The notes under the pieces were generated by a model that saw only the letters and a list, made by a program, of their open reading frames with translations, did no database searches and was not told the origin of the DNA. This document shows positions 25,383 through 33,093 of a stretch of 64,000 nt of DNA, piece after piece (the stretch's first letter is position 1; each line of letters begins with the position of its first letter). Origin of the DNA: Gluconacetobacter tumulisoli (GTDB taxonomy: Bacteria; Pseudomonadota; Alphaproteobacteria; Acetobacterales; Acetobacteraceae); NCBI RefSeq assembly GCF_014174155.1, contig NZ_JABEQM010000012.1, positions 1 to 64,000 of the forward strand, read 5' to 3'. The position numbers and the translations under genes were made by a program.

Positions 25383-26291
25383 CCGGGCGGCCTGGGCCAG
25401 CGCCTCGGCAAAGGCGTGGGCGGCCGGGCTGAGCGACCTGTTCCGGAGGCGGAGGATGGCGTACCCGGTTTCGGCGATGAAGGGGAAGGTGACCATGTCG
25501 ATCCCTCCCGCTTCCTGTGCCGCGAGCCCGAATGATAGCGGCGCGCCCATCACCACGTCGGACCGGCGGACAAGGTCGAGGCAGGCGCCGAAACTTTCGA
25601 GAATGATCGTGGGAAAGCCGCGCCGTACCATTTCGCTGCGATAAGGTTCGGGCACGCGCAGGAAATTGTTGCCCGGGAAAGCGGGCAGCACCCAGGGATA
25701 GTCGATATAGGCCATGGGCGGGGCGGCGCCCGCGATCAGCGGGTGATCGCGGCGGGTCAGGATGACGGAGGGCTCGGACGCCAGGCGCTGGATGGTGATC
25801 GAATCCTCGAACGGAATCGCGCTGAAATCGAGCCCGCCCAGCACGACAAGATCGATGGTGCGCAGAAGCAACCGGTCGACGAGGCCGCGTTCGTCGCCGA
25901 CCTGGACGGTCGGGCGCACTCCTTCGTGCGCGCTGCCATGCAGCCCGGCGGCAAGGGTGGCGAGCGCACGCGGCACCAGCGTATCCATGGAGACGGGCTC
26001 GGCGCCCACGACCAGTGCGCCCATCGACGCCCCGCGCAGCATCCTGGCCTCGCGCGTCAGCAGGTCGGCCTCGTGAATCATGCGGACGATCTGCCCGGCC
26101 AGCTGGTCGGCGGCGCGTGTGGGTACGACCGAGCGCGTAGTCCGGTCGAACAGCGTGAGATCGAGCTCCTCTTCCAGTTTTCTCAGGCTTTTGCTGAGGG
26201 CGCTGTGGGTCAGGGACAGTTCGTCGGCCGCCAGGCGGAATGATTTCAGCCTGTAGAGAGTCTCGAAATGCCGCAGGCGCCGGAAATCCAT
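25311..26291 (-). CDS. LysR family transcriptional regulator
   Basis: A 326-residue LTTR. The N-terminal HTH has the classic pattern FETLYRLKSFRLAADELSLTHSALSKSLRKLEEEL, and the effector-binding half follows with VLTRRDHPL and the FPGNNFLRVPEPY substrate-lobe segment. The start is fixed by GGAGG nine bases upstream of MDFRRLRHF. It diverges from the sterol-desaturase operon with an 87-base gap that holds a dyad of LTTR type, so it probably regulates that operon and itself. Its last codons overlap the convergent fasciclin gene. Confidence 0.88.
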   Translation of the reverse strand: MDFRRLRHFETLYRLKSFRLAADELSLTHSALSKSLRKLEEELDLTLFDRTTRSVVPTRAADQLAGQIVRMIHEADLLTREARMLRGASMGALVVGAEPVSMDTLVPRALATLAAGLHGSAHEGVRPTVQVGDERGLVDRLLLRTIDLVVLGGLDFSAIPFEDSITIQRLASEPSVILTRRDHPLIAGAAPPMAYIDYPWVLPAFPGNNFLRVPEPYRSEMVRRGFPTIILESFGACLDLVRRSDVVMGAPLSFGLAAQEAGGIDMVTFPFIAETGYAILRLRNRSLSPAAHAFAEALAQAARSAASHARVAEFRGRQRGTTLYTP

Positions 26292-26329
26292 TCTCGACCC
26301 TCCTTCCGCCATTGGGTCCTGACTTTCAT

Positions 26330-26354
26330 CTATTCCGATAAAAAAATGAAATAG
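26330..26354. promoter_or_regulatory. Candidate LysR-type operator
   Basis: The dyad CTATT - 15 bases - AATAG in an AT-rich setting (CCGATAAAAAAATGA) lies between the divergent LysR gene and the operon starting at 26379. This is the T-N11-A style of site recognised by LTTRs. Assignment is by position and symmetry only. Confidence 0.45.
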
Positions 26355-26378
26355 GATTTTCCGCGAAAGGGACATGCG

Positions 26379-26816
26379 ATGAATGCGGTCTTGTTCGTTC
26401 TGGCGGTCAATCTTGCGGTCATTCTGGCGTGCGCGGGCCTGTTTTTCCTCCTGCGCGCGCCCCCGCCGGATGCGATGCCCGATCCGCCCGCGCTGCTGGC
26501 GGTCTTTCATGCGGAATATCCCGATGCCAGGCCATGCGACAGCGTGTTGGCGGATGACGGTCGCGCCGGGCTGATCTGGCTGGCCGATGGCGCGGTCGGG
26601 CTTGTCGCGGGCGCCGGTCGGCACTGGCGCGTCCGGCGGCTGGACAGCGTGGCGCAGTGCGCGACGCGGATAGCGGGCGAGGCGCTCGTCCTGCGTTTTC
26701 GGGATTTCGCCTGGCCGTCAGCCCGCCTCGTCCTGTGCGACGCGGCGGTGCGGCGCCGATGGTGCGAGCGGATCGCACAGACAACCACGCCCGATCGTTT
26801 CCAAGAGGAATGCTGA
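26379..26816 (+). CDS. Small membrane-anchored protein of unknown function
   Basis: A 145-residue protein with one N-terminal transmembrane helix (AVLFVLAVNLAVILACAGLFFLL), a short proline linker and a soluble domain of about 100 residues that ends in a cysteine-containing tail. I do not recognise the family. The stop codon overlaps the start of the sterol-desaturase-family gene (TGATG), and it is the first gene of the operon facing the LysR regulator. It is probably an accessory subunit for the membrane hydroxylase, but this is inference from position. Confidence 0.7.
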   Translation: MNAVLFVLAVNLAVILACAGLFFLLRAPPPDAMPDPPALLAVFHAEYPDARPCDSVLADDGRAGLIWLADGAVGLVAGAGRHWRVRRLDSVAQCATRIAGEALVLRFRDFAWPSARLVLCDAAVRRRWCERIAQTTTPDRFQEEC

Positions 26817-27727
26817 TGATGTCTCCCTCCTCCCTGCCTGATCCGACCCTATTGGCGGCACCGTTTTTCATCCTGTTCATGATGCTCGAGATGGGGCTTG
26901 CGGTGCGTTCCCGCGTGCGTGCCGATTACGAGATCCGCGATACGCTCTCCAACCTTGCCGTCAGCGCCGGCAGTATTCTCATGGTGGGGCTGATCGGCGG
27001 CCTGTTCATGGGCGGCGTCATGTTCGCCTGGCACCACCGGGTGGCGGATGTGCCGACCACATGGTGGTCATTCCTGCTCTGCTTCGTGCTCGACGACCTG
27101 CGCTATTACTGGTTCCACCGGCTCAGCCACTGCTCGCGCTGGTTCTGGGCGGCACATGTGGTTCATCACTCCAGCCGGCACTACAATCTTTCGGTCGCCT
27201 TCCGCCAGAGCTGGACCACCGGCATCACAGGTACGGCGCTGATGAATATCCCTCTGGCCGCGCTGGGTTTCCATCCTGCCCTGATCGCGTTCGCGGCCTC
27301 CGTCAACCTGATCTATCAGTTCTGGGTGCATACCGAAACGATCGCACGCCTGCCGCGCTGGTTCGAATATCTGTTCAACACGCCGTCCCACCATCGCGTC
27401 CATCATGGACGCAATCCGCGCTATCTCGACGCCAACTATGCGGGCGTGCTGATGATCTGGGACCGTATGTTCGGGTCCTTCGTGCCCGAAGCAGCGGAGG
27501 AACCCGTGCGCTACGGGCTGGTCCATAACATCGGCACCTTCAATCCGCTGCGCATCGCCTTTCACGAATATGTCGCCTTGCTGGCCGACCTGCGGCAACG
27601 CGGCCTGTCCCTGCGCCAGAGGCTCGGCTATCTGCTGGGCGCGCCGGGATGGAGCCACGACGGGCGCTATTCCACTTCGGCCGTGCTCAAGGCGGCCGAC
27701 CGGCGGACGCGGGAGCAGGCACGATGA
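26816..27727 (+). CDS. Sterol desaturase / fatty acid hydroxylase family protein
   Basis: A 303-residue integral membrane di-iron enzyme. The histidine clusters are HRLSH (H101, H105), HVVHH (H114, H117, H118) and the C-terminal SHHRVHHG. Hydrophobic segments lie at about 12-30, 48-73, 83-98 and 135-170. The family hydroxylates or desaturates sterols, hopanoids, carotenoids or fatty acyl chains at the membrane. The neighbouring FMN reductase gene could supply electrons. The substrate is unproven. Two consecutive ATG codons give two equivalent starts, both served by the AGAGGA upstream. Confidence 0.87.
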   Translation: MMSPSSLPDPTLLAAPFFILFMMLEMGLAVRSRVRADYEIRDTLSNLAVSAGSILMVGLIGGLFMGGVMFAWHHRVADVPTTWWSFLLCFVLDDLRYYWFHRLSHCSRWFWAAHVVHHSSRHYNLSVAFRQSWTTGITGTALMNIPLAALGFHPALIAFAASVNLIYQFWVHTETIARLPRWFEYLFNTPSHHRVHHGRNPRYLDANYAGVLMIWDRMFGSFVPEAAEEPVRYGLVHNIGTFNPLRIAFHEYVALLADLRQRGLSLRQRLGYLLGAPGWSHDGRYSTSAVLKAADRRTREQAR

Positions 27728-28269
27728 ACCGCCCGGTTCTGCTGGGGATCGCGGGCAGCCTGCGCCAGGGGTCCGTTACGCGCGGCATTCTCGACGCCCT
27801 GGCGGAAGCGGCGCGCGTGCAGGTCGACCTGCGTATCGCCCCGCTTGATGCCCTGCCGCTCTATAATCAGGATCTGGACCAGGACCGGCCTCCGCCGGCG
27901 GTCGCCGCGCTGCGGCACGCGATCATCGCGGCGGACGGGCTCGTCATCGGTTCTCCGGAATATAATCATGGCATGCCGGGCGTCTTGAAAAACGCGCTCG
28001 ACTGGGTGTCGCGCCCCTATGGCCACTCGGCGCTGAAGGACAAGCCGGTCCTGACGTTCACCGCCTCGCCCGCGTCCACGGGCGGGGTGCGGGCGCACGC
28101 GCAACTGAACGAGACGCTGGCCGCCAATGCCGCGCGGATCGTGCGCCGCCCGCAGATCGCGGTGGCGTTCGCGGATGCGAAATATCGCGACGGACATTTT
28201 GCAGATCGGGAATCGTTCGATTTTCTGCTGGACGGCCTGGGGGATCTGCTGCGGGAGATCGCCAGATGA
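27724..28269 (+). CDS. NADPH-dependent FMN reductase
   Basis: A 181-residue flavodoxin-fold reductase. The FMN phosphate loop is GSLRQGSVTRGIL near residue 11, and the family signature is GLVIGSPEYNHGMPGVLKNALDW (only the SPEYN core is needed for the call). It catalyses two-electron reduction of FMN or quinones by NAD(P)H in the cytosol. ATGA overlap with the upstream hydroxylase gene and four-base overlap with the downstream hydrolase gene show tight coupling. It may be the electron donor of the hydroxylase or an azo/quinone reductase. Confidence 0.9.
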   Translation: MNRPVLLGIAGSLRQGSVTRGILDALAEAARVQVDLRIAPLDALPLYNQDLDQDRPPPAVAALRHAIIAADGLVIGSPEYNHGMPGVLKNALDWVSRPYGHSALKDKPVLTFTASPASTGGVRAHAQLNETLAANAARIVRRPQIAVAFADAKYRDGHFADRESFDFLLDGLGDLLREIAR

Positions 28270-29579
28270 AGAAAGTCGCAGGCCAGGTCCTGTCCGTCCT
28301 TCTGGCGTCCTGCCTTCTGGTGCTCTGCCACCTGGGGGGCGCCGTCGCCGCCGCCCCGGACACGCCCGAACTGGCACGCACGGCCCCGTACCAGGCCGGG
28401 GTGCGTACGCTGACCCTCGTGCCCCCAAAGGGCGAGACGCCGCTGCCCGGTGGCATGGCACGCAGTCGGACGCTGGCGGTCACGCTCTGGTATCCGGCGG
28501 CGCCCGATGCCCGTGGGCACCGTGCGGTCTATCGTGGGGCGCTGCCGTCGATGCCGCCCGCGCCGCCGGCACGCTTTTCCATCGCGGGCGACGCGATCGC
28601 CAACGCCGCGCCCGCCAGGGGCATGTGGCCCCTGGTCATTCTCTCGCATGGCTACAGCAACGTGCCCGCCGCGATGAGCTGGCTGGGGGAAGGGCTGGCG
28701 GCACGCGGCTATGTCGTGGCCGCGATCGATCATGACGATCCGCCGATCACCGACCTGTCGAAGATCGGGCAGCTGCTGCTCTACCGACCGCTGGACATCG
28801 CATTTGCCGCGCGTGCGCTGCGGGCGCGCGCGGCACAGGGGGGGCTGGACGGCGCCGACACCCGGCGCGTGGCGCTGTTGGGCTATTCCATGGGGGGCTA
28901 TGGCGTGCTCACGGCGGGTGGCGCACGGCTGGCGCCGGAGGGACTGGCGCTGAAGATGACGCCGCCGGGCGCGCTGGCATCGTTTCAGGATGGCAGCGCC
29001 ACAATCGCCAACCTACGCGCGATCGTGGCGATTTCGCCGGCCGGCGAGGCGCCGGTCATGAACGTATGGGGTACGAACGGGCTGGAAGGCGTGAAGGCCC
29101 CCCTGTTCCTCAGCGTGGGCGACCAGGATCGCACGGTCGGTTATTGCGGCAGCGTGGCGCGCATTTTCGAGCAGACGCGCGGGACCGACCGTATCATGCT
29201 GGTCTTCGCCAATGCCGGCCATGGCATCGGGCTGGGGCCGACGCCGGCGGATATGCGCGGGTCGCTATGGAATTACGACTGGTTCGAAGATCCGGTATGG
29301 CGCCGCGACAGGCTGCTGCCGATCCAGCTTCATTTCATCACGGCTTTTCTGGATCGCTATGTAAAGGGCGATGTCGACCGCGATGCCTATCTCCATCCCG
29401 CGCTCGTGCGGTCCAATGACGGAACATGGAACGCGCCCCCCGGCACGCCTTATGACGCCCCCAGCCCGGGAGGTGCTGGTGTCACCCTGTGGAAGGGCTT
29501 TGCCCGCAATCATGCGATCGGCATGTCGCTCTATGGTGCCGCGGCCGGGCAGGCAGATCAGCCATGTGGGACGAAATAG
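28266..29579 (+). CDS. Exported alpha/beta hydrolase (dienelactone hydrolase / PAF-acetylhydrolase-like)
   Basis: A 437-residue protein with a signal peptide (VLSVLLASCLLVLCHLGGAVAAA). The alpha/beta-hydrolase core has the oxyanion region LVILSHGYSNVP, the nucleophile elbow LLGYSMGGYG, the acid region FLSVGDQDRTV, and the catalytic histidine near FANAGHGIGL. The family includes bacterial PAF-acetylhydrolase-like and dienelactone hydrolase proteins. It is likely periplasmic or anchored. As the last gene of the hydroxylase operon, it may cleave an ester or lactone linked to the same lipid substrate, but this is inference. Confidence 0.82.
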   Translation: MKKVAGQVLSVLLASCLLVLCHLGGAVAAAPDTPELARTAPYQAGVRTLTLVPPKGETPLPGGMARSRTLAVTLWYPAAPDARGHRAVYRGALPSMPPAPPARFSIAGDAIANAAPARGMWPLVILSHGYSNVPAAMSWLGEGLAARGYVVAAIDHDDPPITDLSKIGQLLLYRPLDIAFAARALRARAAQGGLDGADTRRVALLGYSMGGYGVLTAGGARLAPEGLALKMTPPGALASFQDGSATIANLRAIVAISPAGEAPVMNVWGTNGLEGVKAPLFLSVGDQDRTVGYCGSVARIFEQTRGTDRIMLVFANAGHGIGLGPTPADMRGSLWNYDWFEDPVWRRDRLLPIQLHFITAFLDRYVKGDVDRDAYLHPALVRSNDGTWNAPPGTPYDAPSPGGAGVTLWKGFARNHAIGMSLYGAAAGQADQPCGTK

Positions 29580-29604
29580 GCCGGTACGCGCGCTGCCGGT
29601 CGGG

Positions 29605-30231
29605 TCAGGCGGCGGCGATGGCGGCATTCATGGCGCGCACGCCGGCCGCCGGACCTTCGGGATGTGACCAGACCGCGCCGATCACCGCCAGGAAATCCGC
29701 ACCCGCCCGGACCAGCGGGCCGCAATTGTCCGCATTGATGCCCCCGATCGCCACGACCGGCAGTTCCATCATCGTCGTCCACCACGACAGCAGGTCGATA
29801 TCGGCCCGGACATCGGTGTCCTTCGAGGATGAGGGGAAGAACGCGCCGAAGGCAACGTAATCCGCCCCGTCCTCGCCGGCGCGCATCGCCATGTCGCGGC
29901 TGTCGTAGCACGATACCCCCAATTGCAGGGTATCGCCCAGTTCGGCGCGGGCGCGGGCGGCCGGCATGTCATCCATGCCGACATGCGCGCCGTCGCATCC
30001 GCTGCGGCGGGCCAGGTCGGGGCGGTCGTTCAGGATGAAGGCGACGTCGCGCTCCTGCGCCACGGGGCGCAGGCTGTCGATGGCGCGCAGGATCGCATCG
30101 TCCGACGCGTCCTTCAGCCGCAACTGCACGGCGGCGACCGGGCCGGCATCCAGGGCACGGGCCAGGTCGGCCGCGAAGGCGGCCGGATCGAGCGCGGGAG
30201 GGGTGACGAGATAGAGCTGGCAGTCGGTCAT
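29605..30231 (-). CDS. thiE: Thiamine-phosphate synthase
   Basis: A 208-residue TIM-barrel enzyme that joins HMP-pyrophosphate and thiazole phosphate to thiamine monophosphate. The motifs are [11 protein letters not shown] at the start, [52 protein letters not shown] and [11 protein letters not shown]. Length is typical. The start is the ATG of MTDCQLYLV, and the upstream in-frame extension is unsupported. Its promoter region is taken up by the next gene on the same strand, which ends 10 bases upstream, so the two are probably co-transcribed. No TPP riboswitch-like leader was seen. Confidence 0.92.
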   Translation of the reverse strand: MTDCQLYLVTPPALDPAAFAADLARALDAGPVAAVQLRLKDASDDAILRAIDSLRPVAQERDVAFILNDRPDLARRSGCDGAHVGMDDMPAARARAELGDTLQLGVSCYDSRDMAMRAGEDGADYVAFGAFFPSSSKDTDVRADIDLLSWWTTMMELPVVAIGGINADNCGPLVRAGADFLAVIGAVWSHPEGPAAGVRAMNAAIAAA

Positions 30232-30241
30232 CGTGTGCCGA

Positions 30242-30730
30242 TCATAGGGCGGGACGCGGCGTTGCGACAGGTGCATTCGCCGAAGCGGGATCAGAGGGCG
30301 CGTCGGGCAAGATATCCGGCGGGGCGATGCCGCCCAGGATGTCCCGCAGCCGGTCGGGCGACGGGACGGGATCGAGCATCAGGCTGTCCGGCCGGCCGAC
30401 CAGGCATGTGGCGCCGACCGATTGCGCCAGAAGGCGCACCGTCGCCAGTTGGGGGCAGGCGGGGGACATGACGATATGGCGCAGCCCCAGGCGCAGGGCC
30501 TCGGCCGCGCGACCCGCCGCCGGCCCGCAATCGAGGAACGCGGGCAGGTTCGCCCCGGTGCCGGCGATCAGGGCCCGCCACCAGGCCGGCCCCATGACGC
30601 AGCCCGCGTCGGGTGGCGACAGCAGTACCCAGTGCCGCGCGGTCCCGCCGTCCAGGGCGGCCAGGACGGCGTTTACCTGGGTAGCGGAGCCGACGGTCAC
30701 GGCGCACAGCTTGGGCATCGCGTGGATCAT
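30242..30730 (-). CDS. Hypothetical protein upstream of thiE
   Basis: A 162-residue protein with alternating beta/alpha character, for example [41 protein letters not shown] and [20 protein letters not shown]. This suggests a small TIM-barrel or Rossmann-like fold rather than a membrane protein. I do not recognise the family. It ends 10 bases before thiE on the same strand, so it may be part of a thiamine-linked transcript. The proline-rich C-terminus ([18 protein letters not shown]) is low complexity. Confidence 0.6.
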   Translation of the reverse strand: MIHAMPKLCAVTVGSATQVNAVLAALDGGTARHWVLLSPPDAGCVMGPAWWRALIAGTGANLPAFLDCGPAAGRAAEALRLGLRHIVMSPACPQLATVRLLAQSVGATCLVGRPDSLMLDPVPSPDRLRDILGGIAPPDILPDAPSDPASANAPVATPRPAL

Positions 30731-30796
30731 TGCTTGACGTTGAACCGCGCGCGCGCGATCTGTTCAAGAAGATCATGAAGGGCGGGAAGCACGAAG

Positions 30797-31051
30797 GTGG
30801 CGCATTCTGAAAGGGCGAACGGTCTGGGCGTCGGGGCCATGGAGCCCGCCGACCGGCTGGAAAACGCGCTGAACCGTATTGCCTTCGCGCTCGATCGCCG
30901 GCGCACCGATCCTGCGGGCGCGGCGGCCGGCCCCCAGGCCAGCGATCAGCAGGCGATCGACCTGCACGCTCTGGCCGCCAATATCGATATCCTCATCGCC
31001 CGCATCCGCGACGTGGTGGGCGATGCCCCCGAGCATGACGAAGGTCGGTGA
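30797..31051 (+). CDS. Small coiled protein upstream of zapA (DUF4164-like)
   Basis: An 84-residue, largely helical protein (PADRLENALNRIAFALDRRR and DLHALAANIDILIARIRDVV). Such short coiled-coil proteins commonly precede zapA in alphaproteobacteria. The stop lies three bases before the zapA start, so the two are co-translated. The start is a GTG; a later ATG (MEPADRLEN) is an alternative. It is probably a division-related accessory protein, by position only. Confidence 0.65.
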   Translation: MAHSERANGLGVGAMEPADRLENALNRIAFALDRRRTDPAGAAAGPQASDQQAIDLHALAANIDILIARIRDVVGDAPEHDEGR

Positions 31052-31054
31052 CGC

Positions 31055-31396
31055 ATGGCGCAGGTGACGGTTCGGATCAACGGCTATTCCTACGTCGTAG
31101 GCTGCAAGGACGGGCAGGAACGCCACCTGCAGGCCATGGCGCAGGAGGTCGAGCGCCGGATCGAGCGCATCCGCGCGATTGGCGGCCAGAGCGGCGAATC
31201 CCGGATCCTGGCCCTCGCGGCCCTGTTGATGGCGGACGAGATCCACGATCTGTCGGCCGAGAAGATGCCCGAGGACACGTCCCGGCAACTGATCGAGGCC
31301 CGTCAGGCCCGCGTCGAGAACGATCGCCGGCGCGAACAGCTCTCACTTCTGGTCGAACGTGCCGAAAGCATTGCGGCGGCGCTGGAACGCGACTAA
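31055..31396 (+). CDS. zapA: Cell division protein ZapA
   Basis: A 113-residue FtsZ-associating protein. The N-terminal beta-hairpin domain reads VTVRINGYSYVVGCKDGQE, followed by ERRIERIRAIGG and SRILALAALLMADEIHDL, and then a long C-terminal coiled coil. It cross-links FtsZ filaments at the division ring. The conserved order zapA - 6S RNA - fau follows downstream. Confidence 0.9.
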   Translation: MAQVTVRINGYSYVVGCKDGQERHLQAMAQEVERRIERIRAIGGQSGESRILALAALLMADEIHDLSAEKMPEDTSRQLIEARQARVENDRRREQLSLLVERAESIAAALERD

Positions 31397-31399
31397 ATT

Positions 31400-31545
31400 A
31401 CAGGGGCGGGGCTGCTCGGCTTGTCAGGCAACTCAACCCCTGGGCCGATAAGCACTTCCTTAGGGAGCTGGCTCTGACGTGATCCTGGTCATGTTACCTG
31501 GCGCCCACCTGCACTTGCAGGTCCGGGAGGGCTGAAAGACCAACG
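31400..31545 (+). ncRNA. ssrS: Probable 6S RNA
   Basis: The 152-base gap between zapA and fau is the standard position of the 6S RNA gene in proteobacteria, and its sequence looks structured. A GC-rich 5' part containing GGGGCTGCTCGGC leads to an AT-richer middle (CGATAAGCACTTCCTTAGGG). A 3' part with the hairpin ACCTGCACTTGCAGGT follows and ends near GGGCTGAAAGACC. 6S RNA binds sigma-70 RNA polymerase and mimics an open promoter. The ends and the strand are inferred from synteny, and I could not compute the fold. Confidence 0.7.
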
Positions 31546-31548
31546 GCC

Positions 31549-32148
31549 ATGGCGGCTCCGCACACTTCTCCCCCCGATTCCGATTCCCCCCTTCTGGCGG
31601 CGGCAAAGGCCGACCTGCGCCGGCGGCTGATGGCGGCCCGCGCCCGTCCGGCGGCGGACCACGTGACCGAGGCCCTGTGCCGCCGGATGCTGGCCAGCGT
31701 CCATGATGCCGTCCCGGCGGGGGCGGCCGTCGCCGCCGTCTGGCCGCTTCCCGGCGAAATCGACCTGCGCGCGCTGTGCGCACGCCTGCACGGGCATGGC
31801 TATCGGGTCCTGCTGCCCGAGACGCCGCCGCGGGGGCATCCCCTGCGCTTTCGCCTCTGGCAGCCCGGCGGCCGGATGGTGCCGGGCCGATTCGGCACCG
31901 CCCATCCCGACGGGCCGGCCGGCCGGCCCGATTTCGTGTTCGTTCCCCTGCTGGCCTTTGACAGGCGGGGCTTCCGGCTGGGATACGGGGGCGGGTACTA
32001 CGACCGCACGCTGGCCGGTCTCGGGCCGGTACCGGCGACGGGGTACGGGCTGGCGGCGCAGGAAGTGCCGGAGGTGCCGACAGGGCGCCACGACATCCCG
32101 CTGCCGGTCGTGGTGACCGAACGGGAAACGATCCGCTGCGGCACCTGA
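31549..32148 (+). CDS. fau: 5-formyltetrahydrofolate cyclo-ligase
   Basis: A 199-residue enzyme (YgfA/MTHFS) that converts 5-formyl-THF to 5,10-methenyl-THF with ATP. The N-terminal segment AAKADLRRRLMAARA and the C-terminal signature RLGYGGGYYDRTL (GYGxGYYDR) are conserved. Its location directly after 6S RNA is the same as in E. coli. It forms one-carbon metabolism together with the glyA fragment at the left edge. The stop TGA is part of a perfect palindrome that probably terminates transcription. Confidence 0.93.
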   Translation: MAAPHTSPPDSDSPLLAAAKADLRRRLMAARARPAADHVTEALCRRMLASVHDAVPAGAAVAAVWPLPGEIDLRALCARLHGHGYRVLLPETPPRGHPLRFRLWQPGGRMVPGRFGTAHPDGPAGRPDFVFVPLLAFDRRGFRLGYGGGYYDRTLAGLGPVPATGYGLAAQEVPEVPTGRHDIPLPVVVTERETIRCGT

Positions 32149-32165
32149 CGCCCGCGCGGGCGTCA
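32146..32165 (+). terminator. Palindromic hairpin at the end of fau
   Basis: A perfect 20-base palindrome, TGACGCCCGCGCGGGCGTCA, beginning at the fau stop codon and lying 22 bases before the next start. A loop-less stem of this kind acts more often in mRNA stability than in strong termination. Confidence 0.45.
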
Positions 32166-32186
32166 GGACAAGGAAAGGCCGGGTTC

Positions 32187-33002
32187 TTGCGGATTCTGTT
32201 TCTGGGCGACATCGTCGGGCGCACGGGGCGCGATGCCGTCATGGCGCACCTGCCCGATTTGCGCCGCACGCTGCGCCTCGACCTGGTGGTGGTGAACGGC
32301 GAGAACGCCAGCCACGGTTTCGGCCTGTCGCCGTCCATCGCCCGCGACCTGATGGAGGCCGGGGCCGACGTCATCACCCTGGGCAATCACAGCTGGGACC
32401 GCAAGGACCTGATCGGCCATATCGATCAGGAGCCCCGGATCGTCCGGCCGGCCAACTATCCGCCCGGCACGCCCGGCCAGGGCAGCGTGGTGGTCACGCT
32501 GGTGGACGGGCGCAAGGCGCTGGTGATCAACGTCATGGGCCGCCAGTTCATGGAGGCGCTGGACGATCCGTTCCGCGCCGTGGCGGACGTCCTGTCGCGC
32601 CATCGGCTGGGAGTCACGGTGCAGGCCGCCGTGGTCGATATCCACGCCGAGGCGTCGAGCGAGAAATGGGCGATGGGCCACGTGCTGGACGGGCGGGTCT
32701 CGCTGGTCATCGGCACCCATACCCATACCCCCACCGCCGATCACCGGATCCTGTCCGGCGGTACCGCGTACCAGACCGATGCGGGGATGTGCGGCGATTA
32801 CGACAGCGTGATCGGCATGGCCAAGGATGCCGCGATCGCGCGCTTCCTGCGCCGGATGCCCGGCGAGCGCCTGCAGCCGGCCGAGGGCGAGGCCAGTCTG
32901 GCGGGAATGATGGTGGAAACCGACGACACGACCGGACTGGCACGCCGGATGGCGCCGCTGCGTCTGGGGGGGCTGCTTGCCCCCACTACACCCGACTTCT
33001 GA
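32187..33002 (+). CDS. ymdB: YmdB-type metallophosphoesterase
   Basis: A 271-residue calcineurin-like phosphoesterase of the YmdB/TIGR00282 type. The motifs are LFLGDIVGRTGRDAV (metal-binding aspartate), VVVNGENASHGFG (the NGEN motif), ITLGNHSWDRKDL and GTHTHTPTADHRIL. These proteins hydrolyse 2',3'-cyclic nucleotides and affect biofilm formation. Initiation is at TTG, chosen because the TTG is preceded by AAGGAAAGGCCGGGTTC and the residues after it, RILFLGD, match the family start exactly. It is separated from mrp by a family A repeat and a terminator. Confidence 0.88.
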   Translation: MRILFLGDIVGRTGRDAVMAHLPDLRRTLRLDLVVVNGENASHGFGLSPSIARDLMEAGADVITLGNHSWDRKDLIGHIDQEPRIVRPANYPPGTPGQGSVVVTLVDGRKALVINVMGRQFMEALDDPFRAVADVLSRHRLGVTVQAAVVDIHAEASSEKWAMGHVLDGRVSLVIGTHTHTPTADHRILSGGTAYQTDAGMCGDYDSVIGMAKDAAIARFLRRMPGERLQPAEGEASLAGMMVETDDTTGLARRMAPLRLGGLLAPTTPDF

Positions 33003-33004
33003 GC

Positions 33005-33068
33005 AGCCGGTCTGCAAACGCGCGCTGGTGGCCATCCGACGCGCGTTTCCTGCGCGCCGGTGCCCTCG
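33005..33068 (+). repeat. Family A repeat copy
   Basis: A more divergent copy: CAGCCGGTCTGCAAACGCGC, then CATCCGACGCGCGTTTCCTGCG and CGCCGGTGCCC. The 3' half matches the family core (GATCCGRCGCGCGTTTCCTG). It begins two bases after the ymdB stop codon. Confidence 0.65.
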
Positions 33069-33093
33069 GCTCCCCCTTCGGGGGCCTTTATTT
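33068..33093. terminator. Intrinsic terminator between ymdB and mrp
   Basis: A GGCTCCCCCTTCGGGGGCC hairpin followed by TTTATTT, the best T-tract terminator in this GC-rich neighbourhood. It is downstream of ymdB and overlaps the mrp stop codon on the other strand, so it mainly serves ymdB. Confidence 0.7.

Noticed and set aside
30232-30796. TPP riboswitch upstream of thiE
   Set aside because: The upstream sequence is taken by another reading frame ending 10 bases before thiE, and no recognisable TPP core (such as the CTGAGA element) was found.
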